Of a DNA stretch of 64,000 bases, positions 33,933 to 42,890 are shown one piece after another (position 1 is the first letter of the stretch; the number at the start of each line of letters is the position of its first letter). Made by a program: the position numbers and the translations under genes. Origin of the DNA: an uncultured Christensenellaceae bacterium. Lineage in GTDB: Bacteria > Bacillota > Clostridia > Christensenellales > Pumilibacteraceae. The notes below the pieces were generated by a model. That model had not been told where the DNA came from and searched no databases. It worked only from the letters and a program-made list of their open reading frames with translations. The stretch spans positions 62,001 through 126,000 of the forward strand of contig CAJUPB010000002.1 of NCBI GenBank assembly GCA_910588155.1. Reading direction: 5' to 3'.

Positions 33933-35483
33933 ATGAAACTTGCGATTACCGGTTCGACCGGAAATATGGGGCAAGCCGTTATGAAACAGCTTTGCTCTCT
34001 CGAAAATATCGAAAAAATCAAATTGCTTTCCCGCAATAGGAAGAGAATAAAAAAACTGTTAAAGGCAATCAAGCCTCTGAAAGACAAAATAGAGGTCATC
34101 ATAGGTTCGTCGGCAGACCCCGAAGTTTGCAAAAAGCTTGTTGACGGGGTTGACTACGTAGTGAATATGGGTGCGGTGATTCCGCCCGTCGCGGACATAA
34201 ATCCAAGAGCGGCAGTTGCGGCAAACGAGGTCGGCGCGGCTGTTTTGGTCGATGCCGTCGAAAACATAACCGAGAATCAGCCGAAATTCATACATATATC
34301 CACGATGGCTTTATACGGGAACCGCAATCATCGTCACCCTTGGGGAAGAGTCGGCGACCCGTTGTTGGTCAGTCCGTTCGACGTATATGCGGCAACCAAA
34401 TTGCGCGGCGAATTCAAAGTGCTGGAATCCAAAATCAAGAAGTGGGCAGTTATCAGACAAACGGCAATGCTTCACGAAAATATGCTGTCCGACAATATGA
34501 GCGACGGGCTTATGTTTCACACCTGTTTCAATGCTCCGCTGGAATGGGCGACGGCGCACGACAGCGGCGTGCTCATCAAAAATATTTTGAAGAAAGATTC
34601 CGAATGCGATTTGGGAGATAAGTTTTGGAAAAAGTGTTTCAACCTCGGCGGCGGCGAGGTAAACCGTTTGACGGGGTTTGATACGCTGAACGACGGATTT
34701 AAAATCATAGGCGGTTCGGCAAAGGACTTTTTCGACCCCACATACAACGCGACCCGTAATTTCCACGGTCTGTGGTTTTCGGACGGCGAAGTTTTGAACG
34801 ATATGTTCGACTACATTTCGCAGAGTACGGATGACTATTGGAAGCGCATAGCAAAGTTGCACCCCGTTTACGCATTGGGCAAAATCGTACCGAAAGGTAT
34901 TATCCGCTCGGCGGCGATTAAGCGGCTTTTCAAAAACTACAACTCGCCTGCATATTGGGCAAAACACGGCGACGAGGAGAGGCTTTTCGCTTACTTCGGC
35001 GGACGTGACAAATACGAAAGTTTGCCGAAGAAATGGAGCGATTTCGACCTTTTGGCGGAGGGCAGGGCGGAAGGCGAAGCCGTCGATTACGAAAAATTGA
35101 AGTCCGAGCCCACCGAAATCGATTACGGGTTTGACTTTTTCAAGAGTGACGGCGAGATAACGAAAGCCGACCTCGAAGCCGTGGCGACGGCGCACGGCGG
35201 AAAACTGATGTCGGACGAATTTCAAACAGGCGATATGTACAAAACGTTGCAATGGCAGACGCAGGACGGCGAAGTGTTCGAAGCAAACGCCTACACCGTT
35301 TTGCGCGCAGGACATTGGTATAACCCTATATATAAGGAATACGTTTGGGATTTCGACCGTCTGGCAAAGAAAGACAAGATTTGGGCGCAGATTTGGTACG
35401 ATTCGCACGAACGTGACGAAAACCGCATTTACCGTCTCGATTCCGAATTTAATGTGGTGGCGGAAAAAGGAGACGACGCTTGA
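33933..35483 (+). CDS. NAD-dependent epimerase/dehydratase family protein
   Basis: The 516 residues begin with a Rossmann fold, LAITGSTGNMGQAV, and belong to the extended short-chain dehydrogenases: the catalytic Tyr-Lys pair is YAATKLRGE and a Ser lies in HISTMALYGN. Such enzymes modify nucleotide sugars or other hydroxyl compounds with NAD(P). The C-terminal third (from about 300) goes well beyond the usual 320-residue size and I do not recognise it; it carries many aromatic residues (KTLQWQTQDGEVFEANAYT). The stop codon overlaps the start of the EFR1-type ferredoxin gene (TGATG), so the two probably act in one redox step. Confidence 0.8.
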   Translation: MKLAITGSTGNMGQAVMKQLCSLENIEKIKLLSRNRKRIKKLLKAIKPLKDKIEVIIGSSADPEVCKKLVDGVDYVVNMGAVIPPVADINPRAAVAANEVGAAVLVDAVENITENQPKFIHISTMALYGNRNHRHPWGRVGDPLLVSPFDVYAATKLRGEFKVLESKIKKWAVIRQTAMLHENMLSDNMSDGLMFHTCFNAPLEWATAHDSGVLIKNILKKDSECDLGDKFWKKCFNLGGGEVNRLTGFDTLNDGFKIIGGSAKDFFDPTYNATRNFHGLWFSDGEVLNDMFDYISQSTDDYWKRIAKLHPVYALGKIVPKGIIRSAAIKRLFKNYNSPAYWAKHGDEERLFAYFGGRDKYESLPKKWSDFDLLAEGRAEGEAVDYEKLKSEPTEIDYGFDFFKSDGEITKADLEAVATAHGGKLMSDEFQTGDMYKTLQWQTQDGEVFEANAYTVLRAGHWYNPIYKEYVWDFDRLAKKDKIWAQIWYDSHERDENRIYRLDSEFNVVAEKGDDA

Positions 35484-36361
35484 TGAAAGCCGTAATCTGC
35501 TATTTTTCCGGCACGGGCAATACTCGAAAGGTGGTAAACGAATACGTCGACGTCTTGACGGGCCGCGGCGTGGAGGCGGAAGCCTGCGATATAGAAAAAA
35601 GCTCCGGGGGCATCGATTTCGGCAATTGCGATTTCGTGGGGTTTGCATATCCCATTTGGGCATTCAACGCGCCGAAGATTGTGCTTGATTTTGCGAAAGC
35701 ATTGAAAAAAAGCAAAGAGACCGTGCGTTCGTTTATAATAAAGACATCGGGCGAACCCGTCAGACTGAACGACGCTTCGTCGGTTAAACTGACAAAACTT
35801 TTGAAAAAGAAGAACTTCGAAGTCACGAACGAATACCATTACTGTATGCCGTATAACATAATTTTCCGTCACAGCGAAACGATGGCGCATAAAATGTGGA
35901 AGGCGGCAAAAGACATCATTCCCGTCGACTGCGAAGAGCTGCTTAACGGCGAAGAAAGGAAGATAAAGAAAGTTGCTTTCGGCGGTATTTTGACGGGAGT
36001 GCTCCGCATACAGCAGTGGGGTGGCAGGTTCAACGGGAAGTATTATAAAGTATACGACGACGTTTGCGTGCACTGCAATAAATGCGTCAAGAATTGTCCC
36101 GTGTCCAATATCTCCGTCAAAGACAGCAAATTTACATTCGGCAAACGGTGCCTGATGTGTATGCGTTGCGCTTTCGAATGCCCGAAAAATGCCATAAAGA
36201 TAGGCTTTTTCGAAAAATGGAAGGTCAACGGAGAATATTCTTTTACGCCGCCGACCCGACCCGAGCCGCCCACAAAGCACGACAATTACTGCAAAAAGGC
36301 TTACGACAGATATTTCGAAAACATAGAAGAGCGATTGAAAAATTACGCTGAAAAAGAATAA
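35483..36361 (+). CDS. EFR1-type flavodoxin/ferredoxin fusion
   Basis: The 292 residues join an N-terminal flavodoxin domain, with the FMN loop YFSGTGNTRKV, to a C-terminal domain with two [4Fe-4S] motifs: Cys195, 198, 201, 205 (CVHCNKCVKNCP) and Cys223, 226, 229, 233 (CLMCMRCAFECP). It is expected to pass electrons between FMN and the iron-sulfur clusters in the cytoplasm. The ATG at 35483 overlaps the stop of the epimerase gene, which is therefore a likely partner. A terminator follows. Confidence 0.9.
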   Translation: MKAVICYFSGTGNTRKVVNEYVDVLTGRGVEAEACDIEKSSGGIDFGNCDFVGFAYPIWAFNAPKIVLDFAKALKKSKETVRSFIIKTSGEPVRLNDASSVKLTKLLKKKNFEVTNEYHYCMPYNIIFRHSETMAHKMWKAAKDIIPVDCEELLNGEERKIKKVAFGGILTGVLRIQQWGGRFNGKYYKVYDDVCVHCNKCVKNCPVSNISVKDSKFTFGKRCLMCMRCAFECPKNAIKIGFFEKWKVNGEYSFTPPTRPEPPTKHDNYCKKAYDRYFENIEERLKNYAEKE

Positions 36362-36392
36362 TCGATTGCCGACCGTATTAGAAAAAGGTCAA

Positions 36393-36430
36393 GGCAGGGA
36401 GAGCAAATCCCCCTGTCTTTTTTCTTTTTT
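36393..36430 (+). terminator. Terminator of the epimerase-EFR1 operon
   Basis: GGCAGGG (36393-36399) pairs with CCCTGTC (36411-36417), one G-U pair, followed by a T-rich tract. Confidence 0.8.
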
Positions 36431-36492
36431 ACGGTTTCGACAATAATCTTGTTTTCCTTCTTTTATTCGTCAAAAACCTGCGTTACAGATAT

Positions 36493-36521
36493 TTGTCTTT
36501 TCTTGCGGAGGCGTGTATAAT
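36493..36521 (+). promoter_or_regulatory. Promoter of spo0A
   Basis: TTGTCT at 36493-36498 and TATAAT at 36516-36521, with a 17-base spacer. The open frame upstream of 36558 overlaps this promoter, which supports the later start. Confidence 0.6.
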
Positions 36522-36557
36522 TTTAAATGTAATAAAAATAAAAGAGGAAAACGCATA

Positions 36558-37313
36558 ATGAAAAATCGAATTTTGTTGGTAGACGATAACGAAGACTTCC
36601 TTGCCGAAATCGAAACTTCGCTTGCAAGCCGCGGGTTTAATATTATAGGCAAGGCGACTGACGGAGAGACGGCGGTGCAACTCATAAATTCGCTTTCTCC
36701 CGACATAGTGGTGTTGGACCTCGTAATGCCGAAAATGGACGGGTTTTCCGTGCTGGAAAAGATAGACAGACAAAAAGTCAGAACGCTGGTTTTGAGCGCT
36801 CTGTCGCAGGACACCTTTATTGCCAAAGCGGCTATGCTCGGGGCGGACTATTATATGGTAAAGCCCTGTTCGCCGGATTCGCTTGCCGCGAGGCTCAAAG
36901 ACCTTGCTTCCGTATCGCCCGCCGAAAAACCGCAGGCGAGGGCGCAAAGCGTGCGGACCGCAAACAAGTCCTTGGACGAGAAGATTACGAACATATTCAT
37001 CACTGTGGGTATTCCCGCGCATATCAAGGGATATCAGTTTTTGCGCGAAGCCATCAAAATGGCGATTGACAACCCCGACATTATAAACAGCATAACCAAA
37101 AGACTCTATCCGGAAGTCGCGGAACGGTTCGACACCTCTCCCAGCAAAGTGGAGCGCGCCATACGTCACGCAATCGAAGTCGCGTGGAATCGCGGTAAAA
37201 TCGAAAACATCAATTCGCTGTTCGGCGTTCGGGTTTACAACCACAACGAAAAGCCGACCAACGGCGAGTTTATAGCTCTCGTCGCCGACAAGATGCTTTT
37301 GGAAGCTCTTTGA
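36558..37313 (+). CDS. spo0A: Sporulation master regulator Spo0A
   Basis: I place the start at the ATG at 36558 (251 residues) after AAGAGGAAAA. Residues 1-120 are a receiver domain with Asp9-Asp10, the phosphorylated Asp54 (IVVLDLVMPKMDGF) and a conserved Lys in MVKPCS. Residues 140-251 form the Spo0A effector domain: GIPAHIKGYQFLREAI, ITKRLYPEVAERF, PSKVERAIRHAIEVAWNRG and EKPTNGEFIALVADK. It switches transcription at entry into sporulation when phosphorylated. It is usually next to spoIVB, which is not present here; a mobile element follows instead. Confidence 0.97.
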   Translation: MKNRILLVDDNEDFLAEIETSLASRGFNIIGKATDGETAVQLINSLSPDIVVLDLVMPKMDGFSVLEKIDRQKVRTLVLSALSQDTFIAKAAMLGADYYMVKPCSPDSLAARLKDLASVSPAEKPQARAQSVRTANKSLDEKITNIFITVGIPAHIKGYQFLREAIKMAIDNPDIINSITKRLYPEVAERFDTSPSKVERAIRHAIEVAWNRGKIENINSLFGVRVYNHNEKPTNGEFIALVADKMLLEAL

Positions 37314-37354
37314 TTTTCGTCGGAAGCCTATGGCGGAAACCGTTTGAAAATTAT

Positions 37355-37387
37355 TACCCTCCCCGCGTTTACGGGGAGGGTATTTTT
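37355..37387 (+). terminator. Terminator of spo0A
   Basis: TACCCTCCCCG (37355-37365) pairs with CGGGGAGGGTA (37372-37382) around CGTTTA, followed by TTTTTG. Confidence 0.9.
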
Positions 37388-37397
37388 GTCTACCGAA

Positions 37398-37420
37398 AAC
37401 CCCGCCATAGTGGCGGGGTT
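37398..37420 (+). repeat. Perfect hairpin at the chromosome/element border
   Basis: AACCCCGCCA-tag-TGGCGGGGTT, a 10-base perfect stem without T-tract. The spacer 37314-37761 (448 bases) holds this hairpin, the spo0A terminator, a second inverted repeat (CTCCGATTGT at 37455 and ACAATCGGAG at 37498), a 21-codon frame and its terminator. The left end of the mobile region probably lies in it, but no tRNA or duplicated attachment core was found. Confidence 0.6.
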
Positions 37421-37516
37421 CAGTAAAGGTTAACCTATGAGGAAGACAAAAGAACTCCGATTGTGTTACAATAAGAGTGACCTGCCAGTCGTAAAGAACA
37501 ATCGGAGGACATTATA

Positions 37517-37582
37517 ATGTCGGAACAAAATAATATCAGTAATAGTTTAGCACAAGGTAAATATCCTTGGGGATTAAACTAA
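37517..37582 (+). CDS. Possible 21-residue peptide
   Basis: An ATG at 37517, 10 bases after GGAGGA, opens a frame of 21 codons ending in KYPWGLN. An inverted repeat (CTCCGATTGT 37455-37464 with ACAATCGGAG 37498-37507) folds the leader and covers the ribosome site, and a strong terminator follows at 37610. Such an isolated unit could be a regulatory leader peptide, a signal peptide precursor, or a relic of an insertion element. I do not recognise the sequence. Confidence 0.35.
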   Translation: MSEQNNISNSLAQGKYPWGLN

Positions 37583-37609
37583 CTAATAGTAAATAGCAGG
37601 TTCGTTATT

Positions 37610-37645
37610 GAGTTGGAAAGACTAAATGTTCTTTTCAACTCTTTT
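37610..37645 (+). terminator. Terminator after the small peptide frame
   Basis: GAGTTGGAAAGA (37610-37621) pairs with TCTTTTCAACTC (37630-37641), one G-U pair, followed by TTTT. Confidence 0.75.
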
Positions 37646-37761
37646 AATTATGGAGTCCCACAAAATAATGTGCGGCTTTTCTTTTGCCCTTTCAAATAAT
37701 ATGCCGAAAAGATGAGAAAGGGTAAAATATACATATTAAACACTTATAAGGAGATAAATCC

Positions 37762-38730
37762 ATGCAATACAAAGAATGGTTAAGAGAATGGCTCGAAAGC
37801 TATGTAAAGCCTTCGTCTAAACAGAAAACATATATTAGGTACTCGGAAATAGTATCTCAACATATTGTCGGATCGCTTGGCGATTATGAGATGGATGAAC
37901 TTACACCGCTCATCTTACAGCGCTTTGCGACTGAACTCTTGCAGAGCGGGAACTTAAAGACGGGCAAAGGATTATCGGCAAATTCTGTAAATGGAATTAT
38001 AACCGTTATTCAAAACTCGTTAAAGGTTGCTTATGCTATCGGTCAAATCTCGGAATACACAGCAGACAAAATCAAACGTCCGAAAGCAAGAGAAAAGCAG
38101 GTAACTTGTTTTACACCTATCGAACAGAAGCAAATCGAACAGGCGGTACTGAACGGAAAGAAAGCCAAAATGTTCGGCGTGGTATTGTGCCTTTACACAG
38201 GCTTGCGAATCGGCGAATTGCTTGCTTTGGAGTGGAGTGATATAGATTTTCAAAAAGGAATCATATCGGTATCTAAATCTTGCCACGACGGTAAAGACGA
38301 CAAAGGTCAGTTTGCGCGTATAACGGATACGCCTAAGACAGAAACTTCGGAAAGAGAGATACCATTCCCGAAGCAGTTAATTCCGTATTTGCGGAACTTA
38401 AAGAAGGACAGCAATTCCGTTTACGTTGTCGCATCCGATTCGGATAAGGTCATATCTGTTAGAGCGTATCAGCGAAGCTTTGAACTGTTCTTGAAGAGGT
38501 TGCATATTCCGCATAAAGGCTTTCACTCGCTTCGACATACATTTGCTACTCGTGCGCTTGAATGCGGCATGGACGTTAAAACGTTGTCTGAAATACTTGG
38601 ACATAAGAATGCCAATGTAACGCTCAATAGATATGTACATAGTCTTATGGAGCATAAGCGTGAGATGATGAATAGGCTAGGGAAAACACTCTCGATTTCA
38701 ATGCAAAAGGCGTTGGACTATAATGTCTAA
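37762..38730 (+). CDS. Tyrosine recombinase (integrase)
   Basis: The 322 residues have an N-terminal core-binding domain (about 1-105) and a catalytic domain with Arg149 (TGLRIGE), His255 and Arg258 (HSLRHTF), His281 (LGHKN) and the nucleophile Tyr291 (RYVHS). It lacks the N-terminal arm-binding domain of Tn916 Int. It probably integrates the mobile region that starts here. AAGGAGATAAATCC gives a strong ribosome site. It is the first gene after the change to lower GC. A terminator hairpin overlaps its last codons. Confidence 0.93.
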   Translation: MQYKEWLREWLESYVKPSSKQKTYIRYSEIVSQHIVGSLGDYEMDELTPLILQRFATELLQSGNLKTGKGLSANSVNGIITVIQNSLKVAYAIGQISEYTADKIKRPKAREKQVTCFTPIEQKQIEQAVLNGKKAKMFGVVLCLYTGLRIGELLALEWSDIDFQKGIISVSKSCHDGKDDKGQFARITDTPKTETSEREIPFPKQLIPYLRNLKKDSNSVYVVASDSDKVISVRAYQRSFELFLKRLHIPHKGFHSLRHTFATRALECGMDVKTLSEILGHKNANVTLNRYVHSLMEHKREMMNRLGKTLSISMQKALDYNV

Positions 38731-38736
38731 CGCCTT
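38707..38736 (+). terminator. Terminator overlapping the integrase stop codon
   Basis: AAGGCGTTGGAC (38707-38718) pairs with GTCTAACGCCTT (38725-38736), one G-U pair, followed by AACTTTTA. Confidence 0.7.
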
Positions 38737-38748
38737 AACTTTTATCGT

Positions 38749-38763
38749 CTATTATCATAATAG
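38749..38763. repeat. Palindrome, copy 1 (15 bases)
   Basis: CTATTATCATAATAG, followed by GTGTAA. It shares ATTATxATAATAGGTGTAA with the longer palindrome at 38883-38907. Confidence 0.7.
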
Positions 38764-38882
38764 GTGTAAACCATACAAAACAAATTATAGCATATTTTGT
38801 CATACTAATCAAGTATTTGTCGAATACACTGTGAAAAAATTTACTTGTTTAGTTTATTAGGAGATAAAAAATTTAGAAGTTG

Positions 38883-38907
38883 TACACCTATTATGATAAT
38901 AGGTGTA
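38883..38907. repeat. Palindrome, copy 2 (25 bases)
   Basis: A perfect 25-base palindrome centred on G38895, with arms TACACCTATTAT and ATAATAGGTGTA. With the related copy at 38749 it brackets a 120-base AT-rich leader before the type VII-like operon. It could be an operator of this operon or a recombination site. Confidence 0.75.
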
Positions 38908-38972
38908 AGATGTTCAAATACAATTATCACCTAATTAAACAAGGACAAACAAACGCATTTAAGGAGAATATT

Positions 38973-41900
38973 ATGACGGACTTAAATAAAATTGTCGATA
39001 CTATCAAAAAGATCAATAGTTATTGCAAAGAAATTGATGCATTGAATGCCTCAATTAATTCGCAATATCAAGCAGAGGATGCAGCAGTCAAACAGAGTGC
39101 TGACAAGTTAATAGCATATATGCGTCATAAATTTGAAACTTTCAAAGCGCAGCATTTTGATAGTATAAAGGGTGAAATTGGTCGTTTGGTTAATCTGTTG
39201 TGTGAAGATTACTCTGATGAATACAACTCTCTAAAAAGAAATTCTTTTGATTTTTCAGGCACTTTTGAAGAGAATGAAAAAGAGCTGAACAATCTCATTG
39301 GTCACTTGAACGATCTAATACAACGGTTAAATAATGTTAATTTTGACAAATTGGTTCCGCCTGTTAAAATTGAAGTTAATGGTGAATCTTTTATAACATA
39401 TACGGATAGCAAGGCTAACGCTAAGCATTTTGATTGTGATGCTCGAAGTTTAAGTGACATTCAAGATCCAAAACCTATTAGAGAACTTGTCAGAGAAACA
39501 TTATTGTGTTGCGTTCAGATTGATTTGTGCGTTGATTCTCTTTATTCGTCGTATGAAAAGAGTTTCAATATTTCGGGCTTTAATACGTTTGTAAACGGCA
39601 GTGCGCGGTCATGGCTTGAGGAATTGAAGGCAAGATTACAAAGTAAATATGCTAAACGGTTTGATGAATTGTTTAGAGATGAAAAGGTTGCTGCTATACC
39701 TAAAAGTTTCTTTACAGAACTTGAAAAAGAGGGAAAGGCGTCTGATGTAGATTTTACTGCGGGGACGATAACGTACAACGACAGTATTAATATCGGTAAT
39801 ATGAAATTGCTCGTAGAGGAAAATCAAGAGCATTTACAGTATATTGCTAATAGTCCTACGTTGAGTCACTATTTAGAGAATGGATATTTATCTGCGCCAT
39901 TAATAATGGATTTGAAAAAATGCGGAAATATTCTGCTTAACATAAATGAAGATACATATAGCGAAGCTACGGTTAACTTCGTTAATCAATTAGTGATGCA
40001 ATTTTTAGTTTCATTCCCTGCAAATAGAATAACTTTTTGTTTAATTGATATTGATAATAAAATGGGTTTTTCTCAATTTAAGATCATGACAAAAATTAAT
40101 ACAAGTATTCTATTTAATGGCATAATTAGGGATGATCGTCAACTTGAAAATACTATAAAAGATATGGAACAAACGATGTACAAAGTTGATGATGATATTC
40201 TAAGTTATAATAGTGTAGAAAATATTTATGAATACAATTCTAGATTTGAAGCTAATCCACAAAATGTCCACTTGTTTGTATTGGTAAATTATCCTACAGG
40301 TATGAGGGATGATATTGCAAAAAGAGTTATTAAAATTGTTCAGAATGGAAATAGGGCAGGCATTTTCTCTATCATAATTAATAATGGAGCATGTCAGTTA
40401 TCGCCTAGCTATAAGTCGGCTGAGCATCAACAATTCATTGAAAACGTAGCTAAATCATCACTTGTCATCAATAAAAATGGCGGTCAATTTACATTAAATT
40501 TAGGAATGAAAAATCGTTTTGTTCCTAAACCTCAAAATGAAGTTTCCGTTAACTCTTTGGCTAATGTTGTTGATATGCTTAAAGATAGTGCAGAAAGTAA
40601 TAGACAAAAGGTTGTACCGTTATCTCAAATGTTTGCAGATACCGATCAGGCTAGTGTCAGCGCAAAAGGGATAGCTCCTTCGGAGGCTGTTTTAGATATT
40701 CCTATCGGTGCGCGAGGCGGTGAAGTGCAAAACTTGTTGTTAAAGACGACAGGTGACGGTTCTGCCCATGCTGTTTTGATTGGCGGTACAGGTTCGGGTA
40801 AATCCAATCTGTTACATACAATTATTATGAGTGCATGTTACAAATATAGCCCTGAAGAATTAAATCTTTATCTTGTTGATTTCAAAGGCGGCGTTGAGTT
40901 TAAATTTTACGAAGCTAATAAAATTAAAGAAAAGCAAATGCCTCATATTAAATTGACGGGATTAACCAGTGATCTTGAAGATGGTGTTGCAATATTAAGC
41001 AATTTACATAAAGAATTGAGGCGTCGTGAGGATGAGTTTAGAAGATGCCGTGTAGAGGATATTGTTCAGTATAGAGGACTTGGTAAAATCATGCCTAGAT
41101 TATTCGTTATTATTGATGAAATACAAGAACTCTTTGAACAAGACGATAGACTCGGACAAAAAGCAATTGATATATTGCGTGAGTTGTTTAAGAAAGGTCG
41201 TGCTTTTGGTATTAACATTCTTTGGGCATCTCAAAATATTCCCAAGGCACCGGGATTGAAAGATAAGGTTCTCAGCCAAATAGGTAATAGAATAAGTTTA
41301 CGACTTAATGAACCTGATGACGCGCTTGACATAAAGATTGATCCAAAGGTTGTCAAAAATCTCAATCGTCCTGAAAAGGGATTGGGTGTTATTAACGACA
41401 TTCGTTATGGAAACGATAGTATCGAATTCCGAGTTGCTTACGCTGAAACGAGTGAAAATAGGCAGAAGTACGCGCAAGAAATTATCGACAAGTGGAAAGG
41501 TGTTGCTGCTCGTATGGCACAAGAGTCATTGTTTATTGTTGGTGATGACGATGATTCTTCTCCTACGGATGGCAATACAATATACAATTATGTGCCTAAG
41601 AAAGAGGATATTGTATCTAAATCATTTGACAGTTATGTTCTTCAGCTTGGACAAGACTATGTAACAGGCAAACCGTTCGATATGCCGTTGGCGTTGCGTG
41701 AAAACAAAATGAATGTTTTGCTCGCGGGCTATGATATTGAAATACTTAGGGATATGATGGGCTATGCAACGCTTTCTGTGATAATGAATCAAATGACAAA
41801 TCTTGATTGCGTGAAAGCGGGAACAAAGATTTATTATGCCAATGGCGAGATGATAAATCCTAAAAACTCAAACGATTTGTTTAATGTAATTCGCACAGAT

Positions 41901-42587
41901 TTCAGTCATATTATTGAAACTGCTTCTTCAACGGAACAACTTGTTAATTGTATAAAAATGGTATACAAGGAGTATAAGCAAAGGAGTTTGGATTCCGATA
42001 ATTCCGAATATGCAACGGCATATACACCTTGTTTTGTCGTTATCCATTCTTTGCAACGTTATACTGACTTATTTAATGAAAACCCCATGATGCAGCTTGT
42101 GGCAGGACAGAGTTTAAATATTGGGAACCAAGAACCTGTTACAGCGCAGCCTAGCAAATCTAAATTGGATGAAGCAATGAGTCTATTTGCATCTGCTAAG
42201 CCTGTGGCAAGCTCTACGTCAACTGTACAGAAATCAAAAATGCCTGATAGTATTTTCTTCTCAGATGCGTTTAAGGAATTGCTTAGTCGTGGTGGTAAAT
42301 TCGGTATCCACTTTATAATTTCGGTAGATAATCCGTTGGCTATATCTGCGTTGAAGAACGATGCGCCTGAAATAATGTATAAAGTATTTGTGAAAGGCAT
42401 TAATACTAACGTTATTTCCCAAATGTTAGGCGATTATAAGGCATCTAATAGCCTCAACAATCCAAAAGTTGCACTGGTTGCAATGCAAGATGAACGTACA
42501 AAAATTAGAGTTTACCGCTATGATGATGTTCAAGACGCAACATGGTATAAGGCTTTGTGTAGCAACTATCGCAAATTGATAGGGTGA
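38973..42587 (+). CDS. EssC/FtsK-type ATPase of a type VII-like secretion locus
   Basis: I chose the ATG at 38973 after AAGGAG; 1204 residues. A helical N-terminal region (1-330) is followed by a degenerate ATPase-like segment (about 340-560). An FtsK/SpoIIIE domain follows, with Walker A GGTGSGKS (604-611), VDFKGGVEFKF, and Walker B FVIIDEIQEL (Asp715). A last degenerate ATPase-like domain spans about 870-1204. Three ATPase modules in tandem are the plan of EssC/EccC, but no FHA domain and no membrane helices are visible. It probably drives export of the small helical proteins and toxins encoded downstream. Confidence 0.85.
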   Translation: MTDLNKIVDTIKKINSYCKEIDALNASINSQYQAEDAAVKQSADKLIAYMRHKFETFKAQHFDSIKGEIGRLVNLLCEDYSDEYNSLKRNSFDFSGTFEENEKELNNLIGHLNDLIQRLNNVNFDKLVPPVKIEVNGESFITYTDSKANAKHFDCDARSLSDIQDPKPIRELVRETLLCCVQIDLCVDSLYSSYEKSFNISGFNTFVNGSARSWLEELKARLQSKYAKRFDELFRDEKVAAIPKSFFTELEKEGKASDVDFTAGTITYNDSINIGNMKLLVEENQEHLQYIANSPTLSHYLENGYLSAPLIMDLKKCGNILLNINEDTYSEATVNFVNQLVMQFLVSFPANRITFCLIDIDNKMGFSQFKIMTKINTSILFNGIIRDDRQLENTIKDMEQTMYKVDDDILSYNSVENIYEYNSRFEANPQNVHLFVLVNYPTGMRDDIAKRVIKIVQNGNRAGIFSIIINNGACQLSPSYKSAEHQQFIENVAKSSLVINKNGGQFTLNLGMKNRFVPKPQNEVSVNSLANVVDMLKDSAESNRQKVVPLSQMFADTDQASVSAKGIAPSEAVLDIPIGARGGEVQNLLLKTTGDGSAHAVLIGGTGSGKSNLLHTIIMSACYKYSPEELNLYLVDFKGGVEFKFYEANKIKEKQMPHIKLTGLTSDLEDGVAILSNLHKELRRREDEFRRCRVEDIVQYRGLGKIMPRLFVIIDEIQELFEQDDRLGQKAIDILRELFKKGRAFGINILWASQNIPKAPGLKDKVLSQIGNRISLRLNEPDDALDIKIDPKVVKNLNRPEKGLGVINDIRYGNDSIEFRVAYAETSENRQKYAQEIIDKWKGVAARMAQESLFIVGDDDDSSPTDGNTIYNYVPKKEDIVSKSFDSYVLQLGQDYVTGKPFDMPLALRENKMNVLLAGYDIEILRDMMGYATLSVIMNQMTNLDCVKAGTKIYYANGEMINPKNSNDLFNVIRTDFSHIIETASSTEQLVNCIKMVYKEYKQRSLDSDNSEYATAYTPCFVVIHSLQRYTDLFNENPMMQLVAGQSLNIGNQEPVTAQPSKSKLDEAMSLFASAKPVASSTSTVQKSKMPDSIFFSDAFKELLSRGGKFGIHFIISVDNPLAISALKNDAPEIMYKVFVKGINTNVISQMLGDYKASNSLNNPKVALVAMQDERTKIRVYRYDDVQDATWYKALCSNYRKLIG

Positions 42588-42591
42588 TTAA

Positions 42592-42873
42592 ATGAGTGCA
42601 TCAGAAGTAATAATAAGCGAGCAAGCATTAACGGCTATAGCGAGTAGTATAAAAACTTATGTGGCGACAATTCGTGAGTCCATTATGACAACGTTAAGAA
42701 GTTTAAAGGCGAATGGGAGCGAATGGAGCGACGAGGATTTTAACTCGTTAGTATCAGCTATCAATTCATTTTTAACCGGTATTGAAAGCATGGACAATGC
42801 TACAAATCAGTTGGTTGAAAGAATAAATAACAAAATTGGTGCAATACATGTTTTGCACAATATGAAAATCTAA
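42592..42873 (+). CDS. WXG100-like small helical protein
   Basis: The 93 residues are predicted as two helices with a turn at GSEWSDEDF, where Trp45-Ser-Asp stands in place of the W-x-G turn. The length is that of EsxA/EsxB secreted partners. It follows the ATPase gene by 4 bases. It is probably exported by, or a helper of, the secretion machine. Confidence 0.7.
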   Translation: MSASEVIISEQALTAIASSIKTYVATIRESIMTTLRSLKANGSEWSDEDFNSLVSAINSFLTGIESMDNATNQLVERINNKIGAIHVLHNMKI

Positions 42874-42890
42874 GGAGGACAAAGATAATT

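Noticed and set aside
37314..37761. tRNA gene or attachment core at the left border of the mobile region
   Set aside because: I looked for a cloverleaf or T-loop sequence (GGTTCGAATCC-like) and found none; the hairpins there are terminators.
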